Below are positions 1 to 9,722 of a DNA stretch of 64,000 nucleotides, piece by piece; the first letter of the stretch is position 1; every line of letters starts with the position of its first letter. Origin of the DNA: Bacteroidia bacterium (GTDB lineage Bacteria > Bacteroidota > Bacteroidia > Flavobacteriales > Flavobacteriaceae); assembly GCA_030428705.1 (NCBI GenBank), contig JAUIDI010000002.1, positions 682,001 to 746,000 of the forward strand, in the 5' to 3' direction. Below the pieces are notes generated by a model. That model saw only the letters and a program-made list of their open reading frames with translations. It did no database searches and had not been told where the DNA came from. A program made the translations under genes and the position numbers.

Positions 1-1
1 A

Positions 2-292
2 ACGTTCTGGGGAGGAGAACCCGCTGGAGACATATATACCAATTACCTTCGACCGGAGGAGTTGACGCTATACACTGCCGAACCGAGAAACGAATTGATG
101 AAGAACTATAGGCTTGTTCCCGATGAAGGCGGTAATGTAAGGATCTATAAAAAATTCTGGAAGGACAATACCGAGGAAAAAAACGCCGTACATCCGTTGC
201 TAGCTTACGCCGATCTGATAATGAAAGGGGATAGACGGTGTACCGAGACCGCAGAAAAAATATATAATGAGTACTTACAGGATAAATTTTAA
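2..292 (+). CDS. AbiEi-family antitoxin-like protein, C-terminal part (5' end outside window)
   Basis: Open frame from base 2 reads TFWGGEPAGDIYTNYLRPEELTLYTAEPRNELMKNYRL..., typical of the AbiEi C-terminal region; next gene is an AbiEii-like nucleotidyltransferase. Confidence 0.7.
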   Translation, partial: TFWGGEPAGDIYTNYLRPEELTLYTAEPRNELMKNYRLVPDEGGNVRIYKKFWKDNTEEKNAVHPLLAYADLIMKGDRRCTETAEKIYNEYLQDKF

Positions 293-1124
293 ACAACTCC
301 GACAAAGACCCGATTTTTTGGAAATGTTGGCAGCTTTGGAACGAGGTTTTGCGGCATTCCATGTTGATTTTTATTTGGTCGGTGCGATAGCCCGTGATAT
401 ATGGATGACCGCCATCAATAAGATTCCACCTATTCGAATTACAAGGGACATCGATTTCGCGGTCTTCATCGAGGACAAGGGAACTTATGAAAGCTTAAAG
501 CGATATCTAATTGAAATAGAACACTTTCAACCTTCCAAAGAGAATAATTTCGTGTTGTTGTGGCAGGGAAGAATGCAGGTTGACCTACTACCCTTCGGAA
601 ACATCGAAGACAAAAATGCAAAGGTAAGTTTGGAAGGTACTGGCCTTACCAGCTTGAACATGCCTGGCTTCAAAGAAATCTATGAGAGCGGATTGCCCGA
701 AGCAGAATTGGAAGGGGAACATCGGTTCAAGTTCTGTACCTTGCCCGGAATTGTTATTTTGAAACTCATCGCTTGGGAAGACCGTCCCGAAATCAGAAGG
801 GATGATCTAAAGGACATCCTTACCATCCTATCCCATTTTTTTGAGATGTACACCGACCAGATTTACAAACTTCATTCAGACCTTTTCGGCAACGATGATT
901 TTGGACTTGATCTCATCGCCGCACGTGTAATGGGTCGTGAAATGAACAAAATTGCGAGCAGAAACGAAAAACTTCATGGCAGACTGTCCCATCTTCTAGA
1001 AAAAAATACCATGGATGTTAGCAAAAGCCAAATAGCAAAAATTATGGCAAATATGTCTGACACCACAGTTGAAGAAAGCCTTAGGCCGTTATCGGAAATG
1101 TGGCTCGGTTTTCAAGGTGATTAA
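267..1124 (+). CDS. AbiEii/AbiGii-type nucleotidyltransferase (putative toxin)
   Basis: LVGAIARDIW and TRDIDFAV nucleotidyltransferase-like motifs; overlaps the upstream gene by 26 nt. Confidence 0.7.
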   Translation: MSTYRINFKQLRQRPDFLEMLAALERGFAAFHVDFYLVGAIARDIWMTAINKIPPIRITRDIDFAVFIEDKGTYESLKRYLIEIEHFQPSKENNFVLLWQGRMQVDLLPFGNIEDKNAKVSLEGTGLTSLNMPGFKEIYESGLPEAELEGEHRFKFCTLPGIVILKLIAWEDRPEIRRDDLKDILTILSHFFEMYTDQIYKLHSDLFGNDDFGLDLIAARVMGREMNKIASRNEKLHGRLSHLLEKNTMDVSKSQIAKIMANMSDTTVEESLRPLSEMWLGFQGD

Positions 1125-1290
1125 AAAATTAATTTTCCGCCTCCCCCAAATCTTTCCATAACTAACCTGCGCGAGGATCCTGCGGAGTTTCTTTAGCGTT
1201 CCGATAGATAAGCGTAAAAAAGAAACGCCGTAGGGCGCAACCGAACTTTGGCTTTGCACGCCATACTTCTTTTCTCCCTATCCACAAAAA

Positions 1291-1310
1291 GCGCCCGTCA
1301 GGGCGCAAAA
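1291..1310. terminator. Bidirectional terminator-like hairpin
   Basis: AAAAA-GCGCCC-GTCA-GGGCGC-AAAA between convergent genes. Confidence 0.65.
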
Positions 1311-1338
1311 TTCCATATCGAAATCGCTTCTTTGAATT

Positions 1339-3630
1339 TTACCATGTATGACCCATACCTTTTCCTTTATATTTCGAGTAATCGGTCAATTCATCCTTAA
1401 AACCGTTGAACATTTCTTCTTCTACAAAACTGTTGCTCCCCAACATATTGCCAAGGGCATAAATACCATTTCGAAGTAGTCGCGCCTGTTTTCTGCTTAC
1501 TTGCTTTTGCGAAACGGCAACTAGGGCTTCCTTCAACCCGTTCTGCATATGGTGTTCCACTATTTGCAATGGGAGATTTGGTCTTACCCCGTCCAATACG
1601 AAAAGATAAGCTGCCTTATTATATTGTCCGGTCTCTACCAAATGACCTGCCCAAAGACTCTTCAGATTATCCCGTCCAGATATCTCGATGTTCTCCAAAG
1701 TTTTTGTTTGCTCTCCTAAAACCCTGTTCAAGTCCGACAATGATTCCAGATAGGTCTGTGTTTTCGGTGGAATGGAAACACTTACCGGATATTTGGAATA
1801 TATCGAACCGATGAACAGCTTTCCCTCCTTTTTCTCAAAACGAAAGCCTTTTTCATTGAAAAACTGCACATAGTCTTTCGGGGATTTCTCGAAGGATACC
1901 TGCATACGTTCAGCATATTTATGATAAGATTTGAGGCTCAAACGTTCGAACCGTTCCCTGTATCTTTGTGCCATGGCCGCGTAAAGGTTCGAGAATATCA
2001 ATGGCAGGAATATCGCCGTTGGGCCATGGCGGATTTCTTTTTCTGCTTTGTCGTTCAAAAATTCGACCAATACTTTTTCGTTTTCCCTTATAAAACTGAG
2101 GGAAGCATAAAAATCTATTTGTTCTGGAAACTGCACCTTCCCTATATCAAGTTTTAACTGATGCTTATAGGAATTCGCATAACATAGATTGTCCCCATTC
2201 GGTTTAGTGCCAAGGCTATGCATCAGCTCAAATAGCACTCCCTTTTTTTTAGGTGTTTCGAATAATTGCTTGGCGATGGCCTGTTTGATCAGTTCGGCTT
2301 TTTTGTTTAGCTCTTTTTCCTCTCTGACCGATTCCAAATTGTACAGTTTCTCCTTTGTTATATCGAATTGTTCCTCAACCATATTACCCAAGTTCCGGCT
2401 GTCGGTATGCAGATACTTTTTGAGAAATAGAAAACGTTCCGATTTGGTCATTTCCGTCACTATCGGTTTTATGGGCATCCTATAGATATGTTCCGAGAAA
2501 ATAATTTTTCTCCCTGAATTTCGATAGGTTTCTATATAGGCCTCTTTGATGCACTTTTGAAGTTCCAGTTTTAACTGACTGCTTTCCGTGTACATCTGGG
2601 TGTATCCGGTATTGAACAGTTCGGGGTTTTTGTGGATTCCGATATTGAGTGCTATTTCCTCTAATCTGAGGACATAGCCCGACTTGTCATAAATGATAAA
2701 GTCCATGGTATTTTCTTCCACGTCATATTCCACCTTGCAGTCCAGTTTTTGGAAGGATTCCAGGATATCCGGCAAATGTTCGGGGTTTATCGTCCTGAAA
2801 AGTCCGTAAGTGGTTCGCAGTTGTTTTTCCAGCCGTTTTTTGACCATTGGCAACAGTTTCGAGCATTGGTTCCTTTTGAAGACCTTTTGCAGTTTTGGTC
2901 CGCTCAATTGAGGGTGGACGATATAGCCATTGATGAACCTTGACTTATAGCCGTCTTGTATGGCGATTCCATAGGATACTCCTACCCTGCCATTTCGCTC
3001 GGTCGTCCTTACCTCAATGTGATGGTCTTTGAGGTGTCCTGCCAGTTCATCAAAGCTTCGCACCTTGTACTTTTGAAGGGTATTGTTCACGATGTCCTGC
3101 ATATAGAACCTGACCCCGTTGATGTCCCGGTTGCGGAATTCTGGCATTTCGTATTTCGGGAGTTCATTGGTCTGTCTAGTATCGGGTGATGGGGAAAGTC
3201 CGAATTCTTTTTCGAGATATTTCTGCGTGGCGATACTCCTTCTTATATCATTGGAGAGGTTGATCTGTAAACAGTCTTCCTTTATGGTGGACGAGACAAT
3301 ATGCACATGCTCGTGCTTGGTATCATGATGACGAATTACGACATAGGGCTGTTCGCCATAGCCCATGTGTTTCATATAACTTTTGGAGAGTTCGAAAAAC
3401 TCCCTGTCGTTCAAGTTTTCGCCTCGGGGAAGGTTCAAAGAAGCGTGCAGATACCTCTTTTCTGAATCATGACGATTGCCGAGATGATAAAGAACCCTGC
3501 CGAAAAACTCCATGTCGGTACTGGTATCGGAATAGGTATTTTGGAAGCCGAGTACGGTGCTCTCCTCTTTTCCCAGGACATATTTCAGCACGCCTTGCAC
3601 GCTTTTCCGATAAAGTACCCTTGCTATCAT
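1339..3630 (-). CDS. Relaxase/mobilization nuclease (MobA-like)
   Basis: MIARVLYRKSVQGVLKYVLGKE N-terminus and HHDTKHEHVHIV HUH-type motif; follows mobC. Confidence 0.88.
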   Translation of the reverse strand: MIARVLYRKSVQGVLKYVLGKEESTVLGFQNTYSDTSTDMEFFGRVLYHLGNRHDSEKRYLHASLNLPRGENLNDREFFELSKSYMKHMGYGEQPYVVIRHHDTKHEHVHIVSSTIKEDCLQINLSNDIRRSIATQKYLEKEFGLSPSPDTRQTNELPKYEMPEFRNRDINGVRFYMQDIVNNTLQKYKVRSFDELAGHLKDHHIEVRTTERNGRVGVSYGIAIQDGYKSRFINGYIVHPQLSGPKLQKVFKRNQCSKLLPMVKKRLEKQLRTTYGLFRTINPEHLPDILESFQKLDCKVEYDVEENTMDFIIYDKSGYVLRLEEIALNIGIHKNPELFNTGYTQMYTESSQLKLELQKCIKEAYIETYRNSGRKIIFSEHIYRMPIKPIVTEMTKSERFLFLKKYLHTDSRNLGNMVEEQFDITKEKLYNLESVREEKELNKKAELIKQAIAKQLFETPKKKGVLFELMHSLGTKPNGDNLCYANSYKHQLKLDIGKVQFPEQIDFYASLSFIRENEKVLVEFLNDKAEKEIRHGPTAIFLPLIFSNLYAAMAQRYRERFERLSLKSYHKYAERMQVSFEKSPKDYVQFFNEKGFRFEKKEGKLFIGSIYSKYPVSVSIPPKTQTYLESLSDLNRVLGEQTKTLENIEISGRDNLKSLWAGHLVETGQYNKAAYLFVLDGVRPNLPLQIVEHHMQNGLKEALVAVSQKQVSRKQARLLRNGIYALGNMLGSNSFVEEEMFNGFKDELTDYSKYKGKGMGHTW

Positions 3631-4076
3631 TCTTGGTTTTTAATGTTGATGGTTTCAATGAGTTCCAACATCAGTTTGCTGGCTTTGTGTATCTCCCTTT
3701 CGAGGTTCGAGTTCGGGCTTCGCATGTTCTTGTAGTTAGCCACCTTGACCAGTTGGTTGATGTTGGTGCCTATCTTGTTGATCTGGTAACTGAGGTTGGA
3801 GAAGCCATCGGGAATCCGTTTTTCTTTTACCGTTTCCTTGTTCAGGATAAGCTTTCTTAGGAAAGGGCCTACCGTTCCCCTTTTCGAAAAATCAAGATTA
3901 TAGGATTGCAAGATGGTCTTCACTTTTTCCAGTTCCGCACCGTTGAACCTGAGCGTTATGGCATGCTCCCTTTTCCTGTCTCCGAGAGGTTTTCTTCCAC
4001 CTTTATTGCTAGCCATTTTTGAACCGATTTTATCGTTTTTCACTTCGTCAGAAGTAGGCGTTTTTGCGATGCGCAA
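3627..4076 (-). CDS. mobC: Plasmid mobilization relaxosome protein MobC-like
   Basis: ITLRFNGAELEKVKTILQ...LSYQINKIGTNINQLVKVAN, typical MobC; 4-nt overlap with relaxase. Confidence 0.85.
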   Translation of the reverse strand: MRIAKTPTSDEVKNDKIGSKMASNKGGRKPLGDRKREHAITLRFNGAELEKVKTILQSYNLDFSKRGTVGPFLRKLILNKETVKEKRIPDGFSNLSYQINKIGTNINQLVKVANYKNMRSPNSNLEREIHKASKLMLELIETINIKNQE

Positions 4077-4326
4077 AACATCACTTGCTATCCACCTACG
4101 TGGATAAATATAGACATTTATTTTAATATAAATAATTGATTATCAGTTGTTTAAATTTAAAATATAGAACCATATAAGACCATTTGGAACCAATCGGTTT
4201 TGTTGTCATATGATATCGAACTATTTAGGACTATTTGGGTACAAATTTTTATGGATATATTTTTTTTGGAAAAATTGGGAAGGGGTAAAATATACCTCCT
4301 TTTTGTGGGTAGGGAGAAAAAAAGGG

Positions 4327-4401
4327 CAAGCGGCTTTTTCGCCGCTTGGGCTTTTGGCGATCCGAGGAGGTCGGGAGGGAACGCGAAGAATAACCGACCT
4401 C
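4327..4401. other. GC-rich structured intergenic region, candidate oriT
   Basis: CAAGCGGC-TTTTTC-GCCGCTTG hairpin (4327-4348) and GAGGTCGG...CCGACCTC (4367-4401) upstream of mobC. Confidence 0.35.
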
Positions 4402-4574
4402 GTGCGGCCCGGCGTAAGTGGTCACACGGGAGGTTTTCGAGCAGGGATCGACCGACTTCCGCAGGCGGTTCGGATATATGTCTACAGGTACAGGTTCTCA
4501 TTTTTAAATTTCCGTTCCACCTAAATATTTAAGAACTTCACTTATTAAAGCCCAGAATTAGGATTTCAAGTGAG

Positions 4575-5663
4575 ATGGAAACAACCGAAGCAAAACTAAA
4601 AGAACGTATCAAAGAACTGACCTGTCTTTATGAAGTCAGTTCCATCATCGTAAATTCCGACTACGACCAATTGGAACCTTCGCTAGACGCCATCGCCTAT
4701 TGCCTCAAAAAAGCATTGCGATTTGGGGACGATGCGCAAGTGGTTCTCATGAGCAAAGATTATCGGGCGGAAACCGAGGGCAACAACGAAAAGCTTGTCT
4801 CGCTAATGTCGGATATCAAGGTTTTTAATAAGGTGGAGGGGTTTTTGGAAGTAGGCTATCCTGTGGACAAATATTCGAAGTCCGATTTTTTGGAGGAAGA
4901 AGAAAAACTGCTTGAAAACGTTGCCATTGCCGTCGGAAATTTGTTGGAACGAAAGCAGATACGCGATAGCGAAATAGCCGTAAAACGGCAAATGGAACGC
5001 ACGGACAGACTACATATTCTTGGCGAAATAACCGCCGGTATCGCCCATGAACTAAATACGCCTTTGGCCAATATTCTTGGCTTCGCCGAACTGTTGAAGG
5101 AGAAAACAAGCGGCGATGACAATATCCGTGACCTCGAAAAAATCATGGACAATGCCATTTTTAGCCGCGAAATCGTAAAAAAACTGATGTTCTTCGCGTG
5201 CGAAATGCCGCAGGAAATGAAAGCGGTACAATTGAATTCGATTATCGAAAATGTTCTGAAACTTTTAACACCGTCCCTCCGGGAGAAAAAAATAAAACTG
5301 ACCAAATCCTTTAACAATGAAAACATCGAGCTAAAAGCAGACACCGTACAGTTGACTCAAGTCTTGTTCAACCTGATTATGAACGCCGTCTATTATTCCC
5401 CCGAAGGTGGACAAATAGATGTGAGCGTAACCGAGGAAGAAAAGAAAGTACGAATATGTATCGCGGACGAGGGCAAGGGCATCGATCCCAAGAACGGGGA
5501 CAAAATCTTCGAACCTTTTTTTACCACCAAACCGACAGGAGACGGTTCCGGTCTGGGGCTGAGCGTCGTCCACGGTATCATCAACAGCCACAAGGGCGCG
5601 ATCTCGCACGAACCGAATACCCCGAAAGGAACTATTTTTACCGTTGATTTTCCTAAATTGTGA
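4575..5663 (+). CDS. Soluble sensor histidine kinase (GAF-like region + HisKA + HATPase)
   Basis: ITAGIAHELNTPLANILGFAELL H-box; DEGKGIDP, GDGSGLGLSVV G-boxes; no TM segment. Confidence 0.93.
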   Translation: METTEAKLKERIKELTCLYEVSSIIVNSDYDQLEPSLDAIAYCLKKALRFGDDAQVVLMSKDYRAETEGNNEKLVSLMSDIKVFNKVEGFLEVGYPVDKYSKSDFLEEEEKLLENVAIAVGNLLERKQIRDSEIAVKRQMERTDRLHILGEITAGIAHELNTPLANILGFAELLKEKTSGDDNIRDLEKIMDNAIFSREIVKKLMFFACEMPQEMKAVQLNSIIENVLKLLTPSLREKKIKLTKSFNNENIELKADTVQLTQVLFNLIMNAVYYSPEGGQIDVSVTEEEKKVRICIADEGKGIDPKNGDKIFEPFFTTKPTGDGSGLGLSVVHGIINSHKGAISHEPNTPKGTIFTVDFPKL

Positions 5664-6991
5664 CGATGGGATTGCGCAAAGAAAATATTCTATTGGTCGA
5701 TGACGATATCGATATTCTGGAACTATTGCAACGGCACCTGCAATCGATGGACTACCATACCTATAAAGCGGTTTCCGTAAAGGAGGCACTCTACATTCTA
5801 AAGGATACGTTTATCGACCTCTTGATTACCGATATACAAATGCCGGAGGTCGATGGGCTGCAATTGCTGAAATTCACGAACGAGCATTACCCAGAAATGC
5901 CGAAACTGGTCGTTACCGGCTATCCGTCGGTGGATGGGGCCTTGGAAACCTTTAAGTCGGGAGCGACCGATTACTTGACCAAACCCTTTACCAAGGAAGA
6001 ACTGAAAAAGGCCGTTGAGAAAGCCTTTGAACAGGGGGCCAAACGAAAGACCCCTAAACCCCAAACTCAAGGTGCGGTTAAGAATGTTTATGCCGATATG
6101 GTCGGTGAATCGGAAGCCTTTCTAAAGGTTACCGATATCATAGAGCGGGTCAAAGACAACAAGGCGACCGTACTTATCAAGGGCGAGAGCGGAACGGGCA
6201 AAGAACTCGTAGCACGCGCCATCCATTATTCAGGAAAGTTTTCTCGCGCCCCTTTTGTGGCGGTCAACTGTGCTGCCATTCCCGAGAACTTGCAAGAGGC
6301 CGAACTTTTTGGCTATGTGAAGGGAGCTTTTACCGGGGCCAACGAAAACCGCACCGGATTCTTTCAAGCAGCGGACGGCGGCACACTCTTTCTCGATGAA
6401 ATCGGTACGGCCTCCTCGGCCGTACAGACCAAACTCCTACGCACTTTACAGGAAAAGGAAATTACCAAGGTAGGCTCCCGAAAATCGGAAAAAGTGGACA
6501 TCCGCATCATTGCCGCTACCAATTCCGATTTACAGGAAGACATTCAAAAAAAGAACTTTCGTGAAGACCTTTATTATCGTTTGACCGTTGTTGAAATCAA
6601 TGTGCCGCCGCTTCGAGAACGAAAATCCGATATTCCCCTTCTGGTCGAAAAGTTCTTGCGGAAATACGGTGTCGAATATAAAGACCGGCTTTTACGGATT
6701 TCTCCCGATGCCTTTCGGATATTGGAACGGTACCATTGGCCGGGAAACATCCGCGAACTCGAAAATATCATCCAACGCGCGGTTATTATGACCGATGGTC
6801 TAGTCGATGTAGATGACCTTCCCGAAAATCTAAAATACCAAATCGCTTTTCCAGATACCGGTTTTCGCACCCTCCGGGAAATGGAAAAGGAGTATGTGCA
6901 ACGGGTACTCGCCCATACCCGAGGCAACAAGACCAAGGCCGCCGAAATACTTCAGATCGACCGGAAGACCCTACGTGATAAATTGAAGTAG
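5660..6991 (+). CDS. Sigma54-dependent response regulator (NtrC family)
   Basis: Receiver LLVDDDIDIL; Walker A GESGTGKE; GAFTGA; DEIGTASS; C-terminal Fis-type HTH. Confidence 0.95.
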   Translation: MTMGLRKENILLVDDDIDILELLQRHLQSMDYHTYKAVSVKEALYILKDTFIDLLITDIQMPEVDGLQLLKFTNEHYPEMPKLVVTGYPSVDGALETFKSGATDYLTKPFTKEELKKAVEKAFEQGAKRKTPKPQTQGAVKNVYADMVGESEAFLKVTDIIERVKDNKATVLIKGESGTGKELVARAIHYSGKFSRAPFVAVNCAAIPENLQEAELFGYVKGAFTGANENRTGFFQAADGGTLFLDEIGTASSAVQTKLLRTLQEKEITKVGSRKSEKVDIRIIAATNSDLQEDIQKKNFREDLYYRLTVVEINVPPLRERKSDIPLLVEKFLRKYGVEYKDRLLRISPDAFRILERYHWPGNIRELENIIQRAVIMTDGLVDVDDLPENLKYQIAFPDTGFRTLREMEKEYVQRVLAHTRGNKTKAAEILQIDRKTLRDKLK

Positions 6992-7098
6992 ACTACGGTC
7001 AAAAATTCCCCGACCGGGGAGAATTTCCCCATTTTACAAATTCCTCCTTATTAAAATTCAAGTGTTTTACAATTGATTATCAGTTGATTATGATTTTT

Positions 7099-7132
7099 GG
7101 CATGCCTATCCATTTTATAGGCATGCCTTTTG
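7099..7132 (+). terminator. Rho-independent terminator of the HK-RR operon
   Basis: GGCATGCCTAT-CCATTTT-ATAGGCATGCC (perfect 11-bp stem) followed by TTTTGTCTTT. Confidence 0.75.
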
Positions 7133-7294
7133 TCTTTAATGGCATGAACTTAAATGATAAGATGATGCTACTTTTTATGAACTCTGTGCTGAGCACAAAG
7201 GCGCATCTCTTAAAAAGGGAGCGCGAAAAAAAAATTGAAGATCGTAAACGGTCAAAGAAGGAAAGAAAAAGTTTGGAAAATAAAGCAAGAAGAA

Positions 7295-7762
7295 ATGAGG
7301 TACGGTAGCTTGATAATGGAAAAAAAGGATTATGTAATGATCCTAAGGAATCGGATTATGGGCCACTCCGTAGAAGACTATTCCCACAAACATATGTTGG
7401 AGCGTTTGGAGGAGCAGATGGCCGATGCAATGGTGTACGGCCGAGAAGATATGCCGGAGGATATAATCCGGTTGTATTCTTGGGTAACGGTTACCTCGGC
7501 CTCGGGCTGGCACAAAACTTTTCAGGTCGTGCTGCCCTATGAAAAGGACATTAACACGGATAGAATTTCAGTACAAAGCGCCTTGGGTGCCTCGGTCATT
7601 GGCCGTTCAGAAGGGGAGGTCGTGCAGTTCGGCACCCCGATAGGCATCATTCCGCTAAAAATCGAAAAAGTGGAACAAAGCCAGGGATATATACGGGAGT
7701 TTATTTCGGAGGAAAAATTTGAAAAATTGCTTCCCAAACGCAATGTTCGAAAAGTGTCGTAA
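7295..7762 (+). CDS. Rnk/GreA-GreB C-terminal-domain-like protein, paralogue 1
   Basis: MRYGSLIMEKKDYVMIL...NTDRISVQSALGASVIGRSEGEVVQF; start refined from ORF track to ATG 7295. Confidence 0.75.
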   Translation: MRYGSLIMEKKDYVMILRNRIMGHSVEDYSHKHMLERLEEQMADAMVYGREDMPEDIIRLYSWVTVTSASGWHKTFQVVLPYEKDINTDRISVQSALGASVIGRSEGEVVQFGTPIGIIPLKIEKVEQSQGYIREFISEEKFEKLLPKRNVRKVS

Positions 7763-7852
7763 CGAGGGCTGGCTGCAAGTTGGGTCATGCCCGACCTCTG
7801 CCATTGAACCACCGACAAGAAGATTGATTTAAAAATATAAGGGTTACGAACA

Positions 7853-8320
7853 ATGAAATACGGTAGTCTGGTCTTTAGTAAGGAAAATTTTGTGATGATA
7901 AAGTATTATCAAGAAATGAACGAGATGTACGAGGATTATGCCCATAAAGATACCTTGGACATACTCTCGGAAAATATGTCGAAGGCACTTGTTATCGATA
8001 TGGACGATGTGCCAGCGGACGTCGCCCAGTTGTATTCCTCGATCACGGTAAACTGTAATTCAACATGGAACGAGACCTTTCAACTCGTACCCCCTTACGA
8101 GGAAAACATCAAGAAAGATAAAATCTCGGTCATAAGCACCTTGGGCGCATCGCTTATAGGGCTCTCGGAGTGCGATACGTTAAAGTACGGTCTTCCAGGT
8201 AACATTATCGCGCTAACTATTGATAAAGTGGTGCAACGCAAAGAACAGGTCAAATTGAACATACCTGAAGAGGCCTACGAAAGAATTTTATCGGACCGCG
8301 AAAGTAATTTGTTAACCTAA
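7853..8320 (+). CDS. Rnk/GreA-GreB C-terminal-domain-like protein, paralogue 2
   Basis: MKYGSLVFSKENFVMI...KDKISVISTLGASLIGLSECDTLKY. Confidence 0.75.
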   Translation: MKYGSLVFSKENFVMIKYYQEMNEMYEDYAHKDTLDILSENMSKALVIDMDDVPADVAQLYSSITVNCNSTWNETFQLVPPYEENIKKDKISVISTLGASLIGLSECDTLKYGLPGNIIALTIDKVVQRKEQVKLNIPEEAYERILSDRESNLLT

Positions 8321-8331
8321 AATATCAAGAA

Positions 8332-8694
8332 ATGACCAAATACATAATTGCCTTTTTATTCTCGGCAAGCGCGTTTTACGCACAAGATAATTTAAACGTG
8401 GTACCTGCCAATGTCGAAGTCGGCGATATCTTCGAGATAGGTCGGCCAGAGACGAATTCGTTCAGACATATCAAGTTTCCAAAAGCGAATTTTATTATCA
8501 AAAAAGGAGGTATCGCGAATTATAAGCGGGTTGAAGGCCAGAAAGTGGTGGTCACGTCCATTAAGGAAAAAAAGGACGGCACCACAGAGATCAAGATCAA
8601 ACGCAGAGACGGTGGACGGTTCTTCGGAAGCCATTCCGTGGTAGCCGCCGATTTTGACAAAGCCGTCGATTCTGGCGAACTGACGGTATTATAA
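8332..8694 (+). CDS. Hypothetical exported protein
   Basis: Signal peptide MTKYIIAFLFSASAFYAQ; short lysine-rich domain. Confidence 0.6.
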   Translation: MTKYIIAFLFSASAFYAQDNLNVVPANVEVGDIFEIGRPETNSFRHIKFPKANFIIKKGGIANYKRVEGQKVVVTSIKEKKDGTTEIKIKRRDGGRFFGSHSVVAADFDKAVDSGELTVL

Positions 8695-8846
8695 TATAGT
8701 TCGAATTGGTTGGTTGGTTGATGTAATCCGCTCGGCCGGTAACACTTGATTTGCTCAAATAAGGACGATGGCCGGGCGGATTTTCAAAAGAACCTTATAT
8801 GGTTTTGGACAAAAGATAATCAAACGATAAATAAAAAATTAAACCC

Positions 8847-9488
8847 ATGTTTTCAACAAAACTCACAACACAACAGCGCATACAGATAGGTCTGGTCTTG
8901 GCCATGGCATTTTTGCTGGTCTTGGGCTCGAATCGGTTGGATCAACGCCATTTTTCGACCGTTCAGACTACGGTCAATTCTGTGTACGACGATAGGGTCG
9001 TGGTACAGGACTTCATCTATCAGTTGAACAATATTTTCCACCAAAAAGAATTGCGGTTGGTACAGAACAATGAATTTAAGGTCGATGCCACCGAAAATCA
9101 AAGAGTAGAGGAACTATTGACCGACTTTGGGGAAACCCAACTTACATCAGAAGAAGCAATTCTGCTGAAAGATTTGAACTCGCGGTTTACAACTTTCAAG
9201 GAATTGGAGCAGACAATGGCAAACTCCCAAGAAGAATTGGAGGATGGCAAGCGGACAACGGCCATAAAAGAGCTCAATACGCTAGGGAAAAACTTGGACG
9301 GACTGGCCGAAATTCAGCTTGAAGAAAGCAACCAATTGACCCAGCGCTCCAAAAAATCGTTGGGAATGAACATTCTATTGTCCAAACTGGAAGTGGCCTT
9401 TTTGGTCATCATAGGCATTGCCATGCTGACCTTGATTTTCCAACCGGTCAAGACTTTACAAACCGTACCGGAAAAGGATCTGGGGTAA
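8847..9488 (+). CDS. Four-helix-bundle MCP-like periplasmic sensor module without output domain
   Basis: TM - helical region - TM architecture; ends soon after TM2. Confidence 0.65.
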   Translation: MFSTKLTTQQRIQIGLVLAMAFLLVLGSNRLDQRHFSTVQTTVNSVYDDRVVVQDFIYQLNNIFHQKELRLVQNNEFKVDATENQRVEELLTDFGETQLTSEEAILLKDLNSRFTTFKELEQTMANSQEELEDGKRTTAIKELNTLGKNLDGLAEIQLEESNQLTQRSKKSLGMNILLSKLEVAFLVIIGIAMLTLIFQPVKTLQTVPEKDLG

Positions 9489-9513
9489 CGAATTTTCAAA
9501 AAAAAAGGAACAA

Positions 9514-9717
9514 ATGAAAGATTATAGACGAAGTATCTGCTCAACATGTAGGCATGCGCCCTATTGCTCGTTGACCACGGATATGAGCAACATAAGCTCA
9601 TGCAGCGAATATGTGCATCACTTGGACACGGGGGAAGAACCCACCTACATGGTATCGATTGAAATGATGGGCAACAACCGACAACGGAACAAACGAAAAG
9701 AACCGGTTTTAAACTAA
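9514..9717 (+). CDS. Small cysteine-rich protein
   Basis: CSTCRHAPYCSLTTDMSNISSC four-Cys motif; compact spacing between neighbours. Confidence 0.6.
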   Translation: MKDYRRSICSTCRHAPYCSLTTDMSNISSCSEYVHHLDTGEEPTYMVSIEMMGNNRQRNKRKEPVLN

Positions 9718-9722
9718 ATATA

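Noticed and set aside
4157-4532. Overlapping ORFs on both strands between mobC and the histidine kinase
   Set aside because: Mutually overlapping, low-complexity and in the structured GC-rich region; more likely non-coding.
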